Shown: positions 1-11,971, numbered from the stretch's first letter. The stretch is DNA of 64,000 bases from Chrysaora quinquecirrha (GCA_014526335.1 JACTAT010000052.1:2416490-2480489); one strand, 5' to 3'. Numbers and translations: made by a program. The notes: generated by a model not told the origin, from the sequence alone.

Positions 1-11
1 TATCTTTCCAG

Positions 12-3000
12 TCTGTATAGAAAATAAAGCATCTTACTTCAGCTTACGTGGAAGAGCATTGAACATAACAGCTGATTATGATGCAAAAGCAGTTGATTTC
101 CTCTCTAAAGCTGTCAAATTAGACCCTTCTCTCACAGAAGCTTGGAATGATCTTGGAGAATGTTATTGGAAAAACAAAGACATGGATGCAGCAAAAAATT
201 GCTTTACCTGTGCTCTTGCAAAAGTAAGACAGCCTTTGTTTGATTATTCTCATATAGGTGAATAGTTTTTTAGTAGTACAAAACTTCAGAATTGCTATAA
301 ACAGCGGAAACATTCTCGGGCCCACTTAAAAGCTTTTTTCGTCTGACACTCCTCAGAGTATGAACGTCAGAAACAGACCAAAACAATAAACTAAGGCAGA
401 ATTTATACCTAGATGCGGCTCGAAAAAAATGACATTTTCAAAAAAGAGTCCGATTGTAACTTTTCTTCCAAAAACTTAACGCCTTGCATCCGTCTCTAAA
501 ATTTACTTTCGAAAAGGAGCAAAACAACTCTTTGCCGTTTCTCGGCGTTTTTGTTGAAAACACTGCTACTGGATTTCTTACCAGTATATATAGGAAACCA
601 ACCTTTAGCGGCCTCTATACACGGTGGGATTCCTTTTGTCCAAAACAGAGGAAAATTAACCTCATCAACACTCCAGTTCATCGGGCACTTATGATTTGCT
701 CTAAAACTCGGCTTGATTCAGAAATGGACAACGGCTATCCTGAGGACGTTATTTCGGATTGTTTTCGCAAGAAGATCGCAAGTTTTTCGGCTGATAGAAA
801 GTTTGGTCTGCAAAAGTGCCCTGTTTTCCTAAAAATGCCTTGGATAGGAAACGTCTCATTGCGATTCGAAAATCAAATAAAAAAGGCCATTATTAAGTGC
901 TTTGAAAGGATTGCGTACCTACCACACAAAAGTTTGGTTATTTCTGAATTTTCTTGCCGGTGGTAGGTCGCACTTCCCAGAGATTAAGAGACAGGATATA
1001 ACAGCATGTCCCCACTAATACCCCGTGGGTCCAAGCAACAACCTAGCCTCAAACATGATTCCGCCATAGGGCAGCACGTACTTGATAATCCAAATTGTGC
1101 AGAAAATTACAGCGAGGATTGTTTTAAAATCATTGGCAAAGAAAGATCTTTTGTTTCACTTAGTGGTTTCGGAATCTGTTCACATCAAAGCCAAAAGGCC
1201 GGTTCTATGTAGATAGAAAGAGTTCGTTTTCTCACTTGAACTCTTCAATGAATTCTATGAATTTTCCCGCTGTATCTGGCTTGCTGACTGGTGTTTAAAG
1301 CACAATGCCAATTCAGCTTCACTTTCTGATTGGTGCATTTTGATCCGCATCGGGTATAAATTCCGCCTTTATCAAGTGTATCGGTCTGTTTCTGACGTTT
1401 ATACTTTGATGAGTGTCCAAAAATATTTCCGCTGTTTCTTGCACTATATAAGGTTAAATATATGAGTTCAAATGGTCTTCCTAACTCTGTCCTACTCTAT
1501 TTTTCAGAAAAGAGACAAAACAACTCTTAGAAATCTTTCAATGGTTCTGCGGCAACTAGGAAAAGGTAACAATATTTCAATATTATCTATTATATACAAT
1601 ATGTCAATACTATACAAGGACGTACCATCCGGGTGTGTAAAGGTGGTGCAACACTCTCCAAATTTTTCCGAATTAAATCGGCAAAAACATGAATTTTTCG
1701 GCACATTGGAAACTGCTACTGTCAATTTTCAGCGGTTTGTGAAATTGTCTTTGAGTTTGAACGGTTTTTCACGTTTTCTTAAAGTTCATTCACGCGAAGA
1801 TTTCCAAAATAGATCTGAAAATTTATTATTGCAAAAGTTTCTAAAATACAAACTTCTCAAAATTGTGTTACATTATCAACCGATATTCAAGATTTTGTAA
1901 GAAAATTTCATGCCCCTTTCTCATAGATAATTCTCAAAAGCATATGATATCTCGTCTGAAATCTCATTTAAAGTGTGAAATTCCTTGAGTTTATTCTCAT
2001 CATTGAGTTTGTTGATAGCTCTTCCCATTTGTTTGAAGGTGCTGTGGCGTCGTGGTGTAATCCAGCTGACTCGTGGTGTCAGAAGCTCAGTGTGGTCAGG
2101 GTTCGAGCCCAGCCACGGTAGCGTCACAGCCAGGGTGGGGGTCTCGATTAGTTAACCTACTACTGAGATCCTAGCGACTGGCGCTAAAACACCATTTCAC
2201 CTTCATCTTCATTTGTCCTCATTTGCAAAAGAAAATTCCCAAATTTTTTGTCTTTTTCGTATGGCGAAATCTTTTTCCATGAAAGTTTCCCCTCTCAAAT
2301 TTGGCAATAGAAAACGAATGAAGCGGCACTAAAAATTGTGAATTCTGTAAAAACATGTCATGCAATTTTGTCCATGCTACCTTGTACAGATCAAAATGAA
2401 TCAATGGTCATAGAGTACATGACTTATGATCAGACTGACATATGTTGCTGTGATTTAGCAATCAAAACCTACATTGAATAAAGTTTTTCAAGCCAAAAAC
2501 CTTTTGTGGTGTATATTACTGCCCACTAATACGGATGCTAGTTGCCAAGATATACTTGAAAAAATTAATGAAAGATCATTACGCTTAGCATAATCGGACT
2601 ATACTTCCTCGTATGAAGCCTTACTTTCAAAATGCAATGAAACTACCATCTACATTCAATCTATCAAGCTTCTAGCATTAGAAATCTTCAAAACTTTAAA
2701 CAATCTTAATCCTGTATTTATGAAGGATTATTTTTTACAAAACGAATAGACCACGGTCTCCTAAGAACGAACCCTCTACAAATACTAAAAGTTAGAACAA
2801 GCGCTTACGGTATCAATTCTTTATGTTTTCAAGGACCGAAAATCTAGAACGTCCTTCCTGCTGATATCATTTCAGCTCAAAATGTAAAACAGTTCAAACG
2901 TTTGACAATGAATTGGTTTCTCTAAATGCGCTTGCTCCAGCAATCAAACCTACCACAAAGCATGCATTCGAACCATACTCTTACTCATACTCTTTAACTG

Positions 3001-6000
3001 CATTAATCTGTCAATCTATTTTAAATTGCAGTTGACATCCACTATCTCGAACTCTCAAGGGAAACTGGAATTTGTTCGAGATAGCGAATGTTCGAAATAA
3101 CGGATGCCCCATATAGATATTAGAAATTATAGTTTCTAAGTCAGAAAAGGAACCCCTATTAACATGCAGGGTTTCTGATCCCAAATTTTATCAAACAAGT
3201 CTGGTATTTTTTACATAGGAGTCAAAGCTCATCTGCCTTCAACCCTACTATTGGTGAAATTGAGATAATGGCCATCCATCGGGATCATATTTTCAGCCTG
3301 TCTCTTTATCCAGTTCAGCAGAAAATTTGGCAAAGTTCGAGATAAAGAGCAGGTTTTCTTCCATGGGAAATCGAAAATGGTTCGAGACAGCGAATGTTCG
3401 AGATAACGGGGTTCGAGATAGCGGATGATTTTTCTATACAAACCCTTGTACCAAAACGAGAGGAAATGGAAAATCGTTCGAGATAGCGAATGTTCGAGAT
3501 AGCAGGCAGGCGAGATAGCGGATGTCAACTGTATGATATTAATTGAACTGAACGTTTGTAGCTATTAAAAGTACTAGATCTTTACTTTCAACTTTTCTAG
3601 ATTCTAACGAAGTATTGGCGAATATAAAGGAAAGTGTACAGATTGCAAAAGAAGCTGTCAGTCTGGATTTCAATGATGGAAAATCATGGTGTATGCTTTG
3701 GCAAGATCTTTCTATTCTTTAAATTTTTGATTTTGCTTACTGTCCATTTAAGCCTGGTTTTTAATACGTCGCTTTGGGGTGTGACTGAGTTATGTAAAAT
3801 GCGCTAGTGAAATTTCGGAAACACTCGTATGATTTTTTCAGTGACAACAAGCGACAGACTATCGACATTAGAACACAATGGCGACCATAGGAAATACCAA
3901 AGACGCTTTTAAAAATGGATAGGTTTCAGTCAAAATTGGAATTGTTTCCACAGAAATGTTTTATTTCGAGGGAGTCTTTTCGTGAAACTCAGCAGCGGTT
4001 GTTTGTGGTACTGGTACAGTATTTTCAACAACAGCTGGCAAACAAATTCAATATCGATGACATCCGTTGAACAGTACTCGCCAACAGCCAGCGACCTGCT
4101 AGAAACCGGGATTTAGTTTTGGCAGGCAACTGCCGCAAGAACTTTAATACAATTATTTTTCTGATTGCAGTTGTCCTTGGGAATGCATATCTCTCACTTT
4201 TCTTTCTTGGTGGACAAAGTCCGAATGCCTTGAAGCAGGCAATGGCTGCCTATACCAAGGCTGTAAGCATCTTAAATAAAAGAAACTTTTGCAAGAAGAT
4301 TCCTTACGGTTTTCGTTTATCCAAATCCGCTAGAATTTGTCTTGCGAAAGTTCCTAGAAATCGAAATCCGTGAACGTTTTTTCTCGTGAAAGTTTCTAGC
4401 ACATGAAATTAACATAAATGTGTCACCAAAAGGACTCCAGTAAGAGCGAAACCCGTCTGGCATTTGAGAATGGGGAGGGGGCTTTTGAAATTATTCATTA
4501 GGCCAAATAAGAGTTCATGTGAATATGAGCCTACGTGCAAGCGTTTCTGTACTTTAGGCCAGGTTCAACCTTCCATAATATCATGAGAAATTTTCAGAAG
4601 GGTCCTCTTTTTTAGTCTATATTTATAGTTCATTTGCACACATCACTGGTAAAACCCCAATGCAATACTGCATGAAACATGACGTGAAATCCATTTGTAA
4701 TAACTCAGGTGGTGTAATTCTACGCTCGTATAATCCATCGTAGAATTAGACCAATTGTGAAATTCCAAATGCTTTGTAATGACACAGAGGTTTAATTCCC
4801 GTTTAGTGTAAGCCAACGGCGTGTTATTCTACGTGTAATGATACAGAGGTGTAATTCCCATTCAGCCAATGAAAATTATAGTGTTAAAGTCAAATCTAGT
4901 CACTCAAATTCTAGTTTTTCCTGTGAGTTAGCTTGATTCTGCTGAAATGCGAAGTTCGTTCCTGCATAACGTACCATTTTTCGTCATTCACGAAAGTAAC
5001 TTCCCTTAAAGTAGCCCCTTGTCATTTGCGATACCATGGACAATAGAATGTTAATCATATTTTCAGGAAATGTTCTGATTTATCTTTGTATCTTTCAGGA
5101 GAATGACAAGGTGGCAAAGAACAATCCTGATTTGAACTTCAATAAAGCTATGGTGAGCAGTTCAATAAATGTTTTCCATAATCGCTTAAAACAAAAAGAT
5201 GAGTTTTGATATTCTTTGATAACGTTTACACGATTAAATTTTCATCAGATTTTCCATGTTCTTCAGTTTCTGATGGTGTTTTTCTGATGAAAAAATCTGA
5301 TAGCTGTCAGTGTTTAAACGACATTGATATCCAAAAATCTTACGAATAATCTGAACGTGTAAACACTGACAACTATTACATTGTTTCGTCTTGAAGAAAA
5401 CGGTCTGACGGAAAATCTGACGTAAACTCTGATCGTGTAAACGAGGCTTAAGATTTTTCCCATCCAATTATCTGAAAGGAAAAGAACATCTGATACAAAT
5501 TTGACGAAATCTCATCATGTAATTCCGGCTTTAGGTTTGCAGTGATCTTAAAAGTTAATAAAAACCCCTTTGTTTTCTTATAGGCGCATAAGTATCAAGA
5601 AGATTATCAACTGGCTCTTGAAGGATTCACAAAAGCAGCTCAGCTCGAACCAGACTGGGAAGACCCGAAAAATGAGCTGAAAATACTGATTAATTTCTTG
5701 CAAAATTGCCATGAATACATTGAGAAAAAGGTAAGAGTCTAGTTTTCATGAAAAACTGAAAAACTTCAGATTCTCCACCATTTGTAACAGTAAGGTATGA
5801 ATCACAAGCAAACTACGGATTCTCCACTATTTGTAACAGAAACAAAAGTCTGTTACTTTTTGAGTAAGTCAATGACAGCACGAAAGAGGTACTACTCAGA
5901 CTGAGATTAAACATTGACTAATGATGTAGATCTAATGATAATGATATATATGTTGTAACACAACTATGTTACAATAGATATACAAGTGCAAACGAGGCTA

Positions 6001-9000
6001 AAGATTATGTGCATAATTACAGTGCAGAATTAGTCCTACTACAATAAGCGCACCCATCCCCCTCTGGGTTTGTTATCAGGATCGTTCATAGCACAAGGAT
6101 CTTTGCTTGCTTTGAATTTTCCGTGCGCGAACAAAACACGGAGTCAGACGACATTTGAGAAACGATTCTCTAATCTCCATCTTGTTATTCAAGCTGACTT
6201 GACACTGACTGAATGACTGACTAGTTATTTGCAAGAGTTTCTAGTTAAAGTATTAGCAAGTCACATGATTTATCGCGCTGATAGAAACTATACATGTACC
6301 TATGTTCTAACAGAAACTTCTAGTTATTATGACGTACAAGTACTTACGTAAATAGATAGAACGTATAGAAAGATCATAACGTGCTAGAAGACATACGTTA
6401 CATTTACATGAAGTAGCTGTTCCTACTACAGATTTAGTTGCCCATCAGATCGACCTCAGACACTACTTTGAAAGTGTATGTTCAAGCTCCTGATTGAATG
6501 TATCAAAAAAAAACTAAGTTTTCGTCCGTCAGAACGTTACTTTATTCATACATTTTCAAATAATTGCTTCTCTTTCAGACGGATTTTAAAATAAGCGCCT
6601 CGAGTGCTTAATGTAGGTAATACGGTAATCATGACTGCTTGCATCATTTGATGTGGCATTGACATGACAGAATGCCAAAATTTGCACTTTTGTTTGAGAA
6701 ATATCTAATGCACCTACCATGTGTCTGTCTACATTGAATACCGTATTGTCGATTTAATGCCTAGGGCCTTTATCAAATATTTAAAGTTTTAGGGGGGGCT
6801 TGTTTTCGAGGGATGCTTTTAAAAGGGGGAGGGGTTTGTTTTCAAATCAACTTTGTTGACGGTCAACGCAATGGCCCAAATTCTCCGACTTAAAAATGTC
6901 TTTAATCAACCTCGTCCCCAGGCCCCAAATCGAATTTCCTCGAATCTCAACCGTAAAATCGATTTTGGCCCTGATACCGGCCACAAAATCTGCAAAATAC
7001 TGGCGATTTTGGCCTAGGCATAAAAACAAGATGTAGAATCCCAAAGCAGATGTTCTTTGAAAGGAAATGCAAAGAATTTCATTGATAACTGTAAGGCAAG
7101 ATACAATATCTCATGCAGCATCATTTTTGTGGCATTGACATGTACATAATTTTCGGCTTATGTTTGTGAAATATTAAAGCAACTGCTAAAAACGATTGGA
7201 TGTTTACCTACATTGAATACCGTATTGCTTCCATTTAATGCCTGGGGCTATCAAATATTTAGAATTCTAGGGGGGGCTTGTTTTCAAGGGAGGGTTTTAA
7301 AAGATTACGGTTATTTTCAAATCAACTTTGTTGACAGTCAACGCGTTGGCCTAAATTCGTGGACTCCAAAATTCCTTTAAAAACAATGCTGCACTATCTA
7401 TCTAAAAAATCGAATTGCTATTTAACAAAAAGCTCTTGCCAATGAATTTTATGAGATATTTTTGCAAAACTTTGCAGCTTATACGCCAAAAGCTACGGCA
7501 AAAGAGGGCTGGTGTGCTGGTGTGGTTGCAGGGAGTGAGCAAGATTTGTTTAAATGCCTATCAGATTTTGATGCAGCAAGTCTAAGATAACTCCCCTAAA
7601 CGGTAGCTTTATGAGTCCCTTAGGGATCTTGGCTGGTTTGTTATTGCTGGTCTCAGTTTGATGAATAGGCCTTATGTAATAAGTCTATCTGCCTGTAATA
7701 AGCTACATTGATTTTTTTAATCGTAATCATCATCATTCATCAATCATCATCACTCAACCAGGGTAAGCTAAAGCCAAAGAAACTACAGAGCTTGATTCAG
7801 TCATTGAAGCAATCAGATGCTGGACCGTATGCTGGAAAAGAATACACAAGTCCAAATGGTAAAACTGTCGCGATAGAAACTGTTGGATTAAAAGACTTGA
7901 AGCCAGAATTAAACAGTGGGAAAATAATCGTTGGAAAAGTTGCTGCAGTTATACCATTTGGTAGCCCAGTTCCTTTGTAAGTATACTCATTGCGAGTTTC
8001 TAAATACAATACAACTCTTCTGACCATGATGTTTCAACTCTGCTTTCATTTGTTTGTTGACTTTGCTCAAGACTTTGTGTGTCTAAACTATCCCACAAGT
8101 CTATTTCTCGATTTCTTTCTCCTAGGATCCACTAATCCATGACAAAACGAAGGAGAGAATTTCTGTCTCTCTCTCTCTTTATTTTCACGGAATGACTGAC
8201 CTGAGGAGAAGGACATTTAGAAATAGACTTGGGGCAAGTCTATTATGTGTCAGGCATGTCACTCCTCTTTATCTTTTCCCTTGATCTTTTCTTCAACGGT
8301 TGTTTCTTACTGTCAAAAACCTGAATGGTTGTACAGTACAGACCGAAAGATACGATCGTTAAGCAAATATTCATTTTAATGTGCAAAGAGTCGATGATCA
8401 GTTAGGGAGATAAAGCAGTAAAATCAATTGAAGCCACCCAAATTATGGAACGCTTTTACCACTTCAAAGATTTTGCAAATATCAAACAATTCAGCTCTGC
8501 AATCAAGCTACATATGCTATCAAGCTACTCATTCTATCGTTATTTAAATTTGTTGTTTAAATTTTGAACTAGTTTTCTCGAACTTGTTGTCTAGTTTTCT
8601 CTTTGAGATTGATTTTAGTTTTTTCATTTGTAGTTGGATCAGTCAAGCTAGATAAGCAATGCTTTTCCCTGGGTCGTATAGGATATCATTGCAGTATTTC
8701 TGTTAGTACCTGGCTTGCGAATGCCTGAAGAGAATTCTGGAACGTTACCCTCTCCTATGCTCCTGAACTTCAAAATGAACATGGGCAAGGGTATGCAAGC
8801 TAGGTTTTATAAGCCTCCCGCACAAACTTGGCATCTAAGTCTGTCACAATCACAAACGTATATCCTATAAATAGAATTGAATTGAATTAATTTAAAGTAC
8901 CTTTTTTTATTTCAGTCCGTTTTTATTGGTTGATGCAGAAGGAGACTGCATTGTGGTTACCGTTTATAACCTGGCAGCTGGTAAAGGAGTGAATCCAGGT

Positions 9001-10519
9001 GACTCAGTTGCTGTTCCAGAACCATTCATTCAAGAAACAAAGGTGAAGATTAATGATGATGAGGTATGTTCTTGCTTTAAAATCTTTGGAACTCTTAGGC
9101 CCTGGCCTAACGGACTGGACAAACATTGTTGGTTAAGCATATGGTCAAACATATGAATTAGTTTGTCTAACGAAATGTTTGACCGTTTGACCACGCCGTA
9201 TAATATTTCTTGTCAGATAATTTTTGCTTGTTGTCAAAAGCTGGGAATGTTTTTTAAGTTTGTCAACAGCAGTGCTAAACAAATTCTTCTTTTCTTCTTA
9301 TGGAAAAATGTTTTGCGACGTGACAGAAAAGGAATCTTAAACGTTTGAACAACAGTGTTTGATCTTATGGCTAGGGCCTTATAGATAACGAGGCAACGGG
9401 TCTCTCTCCCATTGTCCTCTGTTCCTTCGTGGAATGGTGGACCTGACGACATGAAGTTTAATACACGGATAATATGAAATCGAATTTGCCTCAAGCCTCG
9501 GCATGTATCACCTTGCACAACGGCAAACTATAGCATTTTCATATCACATCTTTTCAGAATTCATTGTAGCTACAATGAGACGGATTTGCCGGTGGATGTT
9601 TGACCATATTTGGTAGGTTTTAGGAGTGATTTGGTACCCTGACTTTAATTTACAGCAAGGGTAGCTAGATCAGGAGTGACCTTTACACAGCATTGGCAGT
9701 GGACGGCATGGCGATCGGTTGCCCACTGAAATTTCTTCGCGTTAAGTCGGATTTAGCAGACGTCCGATGATGTCTCTCGACCTCCCGAAGAGATCTGAAT
9801 CATACAAGTTGACTGTAGTGACTTCTAGTAGATCAGGAGTGACCTTCGCATAGCATTTGCTGTACACATTATTTCCATCAGTCGCCCATTGAAGTGTCTT
9901 TGCGTTTAGTCGAAGTTTGCTAAGTCCGATTATGTCCCTCGATCTCTCGAAAAGATCCGAATCATGCAAGATTGACTGCAGTGACTTCTAGTAGATCAGG
10001 ATTGACCTTCATACGGCATTTGCCGTAAACAGTGTGGTGATGAGTTGCCCATTGAAGTTTCTTCGCGTTTAGTCAAATTTTACTAAGTCCGATTATGTCC
10101 CTCGATCTCTCGAAAAGATCCGAATCATGCAAGATTGACTGTAGTGACTTCTGGTAGATCAGGACTGACATTCATACGGCATTTGCCGTAAACAGTGTGG
10201 CGATGAGTTGCCCATTGAAGTCTCTTCGCGTTTAATAAAGTTTTGCCAATTCCGATTCAGGGAGCGCCGGTTCGATTATGCCCTTCGGACTTCCGAACAT
10301 GCTAATCATGCGAGTTTGACTGTAGTGACTTCTTGTTACACCACTTTATGCGATTCTTTGCAAAAATATTTAGTTTTAATTTGTATTTCCTCTTTTCAGG
10401 TCTTAGAATTTCGCAGCATTCGAGTGGAAAATCCCGTCACGTTGGTTGTAAACAAGAGAAAAATTGGTGCAGATAAACTAGCATTTAGCGTACTTAAAGT
10501 GACAAATAAGGCAGAGTAA
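12..10519 (+). CDS. TTC5: TTC5 (tetratricopeptide repeat protein 5), 3' nine exons
   Basis: Partial gene; the 5' end lies outside the window. Exons: 12-223, 1508-1565, 3601-3690, 4171-4262, 5099-5152, 5584-5730, 7762-7976, 8916-9063, 10400-10519, all GT-AG, and the phases chain without a stop for 378 codons including the stop. The N-terminal part visible here holds TPR helices (for example KAVKLDPSLTEAWNDLGECY, then LGNAYLSLFF and ALEGFTKAAQLEPDW), matching the TPR array of TTC5/Strap. From exon 7 on, the sequence KLKPKKLQSL and the blocks around GKVAAVIPFG, VDAEGDCIVVTVYN and RSIRVENPVTLVVN match the C-terminal OB-fold of TTC5. Known role of the family: p300/JMY cofactor in the p53 and stress response, and recognition of nascent tubulin in tubulin mRNA autoregulation. 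Introns carry a Penelope fragment, a SINE, a LINE fragment and MITEs; a 163-bp tandem repeat ends about 80 bp before the last exon. It is convergent with OXA1L. Confidence 0.93.
299..1437. mobile_element. Palindromic MITE-like element interrupted by a Penelope fragment
   Basis: In TTC5 intron. The left end begins AAACAGCGGAAA at 299 and the right end closes with its reverse complement at 1426-1437. The inverted match continues inward for over 100 bases on each side (blocks around CGTCAGAAACAGACC and GAATTTATACC). The middle (about 440-1290) is the retroelement fragment described separately. A related uninterrupted copy of about 425 bp sits at 19369-19794, so the basic element is short and non-coding. 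Confidence 0.7.
484..1212 (+). mobile_element. Penelope-like retrotransposon fragment (RT end plus GIY-YIG remnant)
   Basis: An open frame at 484-966 contains blocks typical of Penelope-like reverse transcriptases at the thumb side: LPFLGVFVE, SIYRKPTFSGLYTRWDSF, KINLINTPVHRALMICS and NGYPEDVI. A second frame at 1006-1212 holds IGQHVLDNPNCAENY followed by FKIIG, which resembles the C-terminal GIY-YIG endonuclease part of these elements. The two frames are out of register and the catalytic RT core is absent, so this is a decayed 3' fragment. It lies inside the inverted-repeat element at 299-1437, in a TTC5 intron. It was identified by motif memory, not by a search. Confidence 0.75.
2039..2215 (+). 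mobile_element. tRNA-derived SINE, family A, copy 1
   Basis: A block starting GGTGCTGTGGCGT contains a perfect pol III B-box, GGTTCGAGCCC (about 2099-2109), and ends with an AACACCATTTCACCTTCA tail. Three further copies in the window (17259-17432, 31780-31937 and 63862-64000, all reversed) share the order of blocks: tRNA-like head, B-box, GCGTCAC, TCTCGATTAGTTAAC, and the ACACCATTTCACC end. Confidence 0.8.
2510..2935 (+). mobile_element. LINE (non-LTR retrotransposon) 3' ORF fragment
   Basis: Reading + strand from about 2555, with a few stops, gives EKINERSLRLA, a stop, then SDYTSSYEALLSKC, LLALEIFKTLNNLNP and VFMKDYF. This order is the familiar C-terminal end of non-LTR retrotransposon ORF2 proteins (RSLRLV, SSYEALL, LALEIFKTLNNLNP). 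It is followed by a frame-broken stretch resembling the usual closing block. A degraded fragment in a TTC5 intron; not a host gene. Confidence 0.7.
3029..3532. mobile_element. Inverted-repeat element, family D (GTTGACATCCGCTATCTCG), copy 1
   Basis: Begins CAGTTGACATCCACTATCTC and ends with the near reverse complement, GATAGCGGATGTCAACTG. Internal arms repeat the motif TCGAGATAGCGAATGTTCGA several times. A second copy lies at 35894-36370 in the opposite sense. No coding capacity is seen. Confidence 0.75.
4660..4870. repeat. Short dispersed repeat with GTGTAATTC motifs
   Basis: Several GTGTAATTC/GAATTACAC-like words and two copies of a block around GTAATGACACAGAGG and GTAATGATACAGAGG occur in this TTC5 intron. 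It looks like a degraded inverted-repeat element; the ends are not clear. Confidence 0.35.
5222..5455. mobile_element. MITE-like hairpin element in TTC5 intron
   Basis: The left part reads ACGTTTACACGATTAAATTT and the right part CTCTGATCGTGTAAACGAGG, in inverted relation. Between them are several inverted copies of ATCAGATTTT and of TTTAAACG/CGTGTAAAC. Non-coding. Confidence 0.5.
6645..6876 (+). repeat. Dispersed repeat, direct copy 1 (pairs with 7126-7350)
   Basis: The blocks ATGTGGCATTGACATG, CTACATTGAATACCGTATTG, TTTAATGCC, TATCAAATATTTA, GGGGGGCTTGTTTTC and CAAATCAACTTTGTTGAC occur in the same order at 7126-7350. The pair forms an imperfect 230-bp direct repeat either side of a family-G fragment (6901-7070), within TTC5 intron 6. 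Confidence 0.7.
6901..7070 (+). mobile_element. Family-G repeat fragment (CTCGTCCCCAGGCCCC end)
   Basis: Starts AACCTCGTCCCCAGGCCCC, followed by AAATCGAATTTCCTCGAATC. It matches one end of the two family-G elements at 46901-47288 and 48184-48601. The opposite terminus is not seen here, so the copy is truncated. Confidence 0.65.
7126..7350 (+). repeat. Dispersed repeat, direct copy 2 (pairs with 6645-6876)
   Basis: Second member of the direct pair described at 6645-6876, with the same ordered blocks including CTACATTGAATACCGTATTG and CAAATCAACTTTGTTGACAG. The divergence and small indels suggest an old duplication or two independent insertions. Confidence 0.65.
9095..9380. mobile_element. Inverted-repeat element, family B (GGCCAAACGATCAAACATTG), copy 1
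   Basis: Opens TTAGGCCCTGGCC, carries AACATTGTTGG and GTTTGACCGTTTGACCACG blocks, and closes GTTTGATCTTATGGCTAGGGCCTTA, the approximate reverse complement of the start. At least six more copies occur in the window (22888, 23725, 24044, 54051, 58718, 58976). No protein is encoded. Confidence 0.75.
9668..10325 (+). repeat. 163-bp tandem repeat, four units
   Basis: The word GATCAGGAGTGACCTT or close variants starts at 9668, 9831, 9994 and 10157, exactly 163 bases apart. Each unit carries GGCATTTGCCGTAAACAG, GTTGCCCATTGAAG, TCTTCGCGTTTAGT and TCCGATTATGTCCCTCG variants. The array lies in the last TTC5 intron, ending about 75 bp before the terminal exon. Open frames inside it follow from the repeat. 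Confidence 0.9.
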
Positions 10520-11117
10520 ACTTACCAGTTTCAACCGGTTTGTCGACAGATGTTTGATGAAAAGCCAGGATATCTTAGCAAAGTTGGCTGGCAGATTTCT
10601 GGGCCTAGGCAACGGAGGTTTGTTGTTTGTTAGCACTTGCTTTGCGGATGCTTTACAGAATAACTCATGTCGAAGAGTTCACTCGAGTTCATTTTCCTAG
10701 ATTATGTCGTCTTATTCAATAGAGACGAAAATTCGAATAAGTGCCAACTGCCCAAAACTTTTGCATGTAAGCAGGTGCAAAATTTCAAGGATGTTTTCTG
10801 ATTTTCCAGAAGTCTCGTTATACTGTGAAACAGAGCTGCAAATTATTAGCTACGAAGTTGTATTTATTAACTTATCAATATAAGAGATTTTACAGTATCT
10901 TGTACACGAGGCTAATTCTCCTTAATTTTTTTACACATCCCCTATCGTTTTCGAGGACTAAGAGCCCAGTATCATCTACATATGAAACCAAAAGGCCCTG
11001 CCTAACCAGGGTTCTTCAGATCTCTAGTCGACCATCGCTGCTACCAATCTAAGGTTTCTGGTCGTTGTCTGCTGGTAATTATTTTTTTGGAAATTTCCAG
11101 CCTGGTTTGCTTTAAAA

Positions 11118-11603
11118 CCTGTTGGCACGGTTTGCGCTCGGCTTTAAGGCCAACATGTTGGCTGAAAATAGGTCAACATGTCGGTATGGTTTGCTATACC
11201 ATCACAGAATCTGAGATGTTTTGGGTTGATGACGTCATTTACAAATGATCTTTTGCAAAAATGACCAGAAGGATTCAGCTGTTTGTTTATTGCTTGCTCT
11301 TTTGGTTGACGACGAAGAAGAAAAAACTCTCCGCTCAAACTCAAACCACCAGCCTAAATCAATTACTCATTGAGGGTCTGTGAAATAACGACTGAACTTG
11401 TAAATGTTGTGCCAACATGTTGTCGAGACATCGCCAACCGTACCAAAACATCAATTTTGTTAGGATCATGTTAAAAAACGTTGACCAACATTTTTTCGTT
11501 TACTAGGTCAACATCTATAGTAAACCGTGCCAACATGTGGCCCGATAATTGTTGGTGGCGATGTTGGCCAACATGTTGACACGGTTTGCGCCCGGCTTAA
11601 ACG
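11118..11603. mobile_element. Inverted-repeat element, family E (TTGGCACGGTTTGCGCCCGGC), copy 1
   Basis: The words TGTTGGCACGGTTTGCGC and GTTGACACGGTTTGCGCCCG mark both sides, with many inner CCAACATGTTGG palindromes and the pair GGTTTGCTATACC / ATCTATAGTAAACCG. Other copies are at 27581-27892 and 34655-35112. Non-coding. Confidence 0.7.
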
Positions 11604-11964
11604 ACCAGTATGCAAAAATCTGCAGCGGGCAAATATTTGGCAGAGTATTCATTGGTGGTTCGTAGAGAAAAAACGGTTACTCGTAGAAACACATCAAATA
11701 AAAGATCTATAATCTTTTAGATTTTAAAATTAAATTGACAGAGCTAAATTATATTCACGCATAACTTAAAAACATATCCAAAACAACTAAGAAAAAGTCT
11801 CATTCAATGCGTATAGAGAATATCTGTTTGCTGCAGAAGTTTAGGATGTTGACATTACATTTAGACCTCTCTGGCTCTTGGATGACCAAATAACTCTTCT
11901 TCTTCGGTTTAAAAATTCAAAACTTATCACTATCTTTTATGTTTTAGGGTAATTAACAATATCA

Positions 11965-11970
11965 TTTATT
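11965..11970 (-). promoter_or_regulatory. Poly(A) signal of OXA1L
   Basis: AATAAA on the minus strand one base past the OXA1L stop codon. This would give a very short 3' UTR unless a later signal is used. Confidence 0.55.
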
Positions 11971-11971
11971 T

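Larger units (their letters stand above)
10520..11971. other. Convergent intergenic region between TTC5 and OXA1L
   Basis: Holds the TTC5 3' UTR and, at about 11118-11603, a family-E inverted-repeat element. No additional gene is supported; the short open frames here fall in repeat sequence. Confidence 0.7.

Noticed and set aside
1921..2127. Minus-strand 68-codon frame (and its twin near 17342)
   Set aside because: Both are translations of SINE family A.
3229..3528. 99-codon minus-strand frame
   Set aside because: Lies entirely in the family-D inverted repeat; the repeated LSRTIF-type peptide comes from the repeat unit.
9742..9969. 75-codon minus-strand frame with internal repeat
   Set aside because: Translation of the 163-bp tandem repeat.
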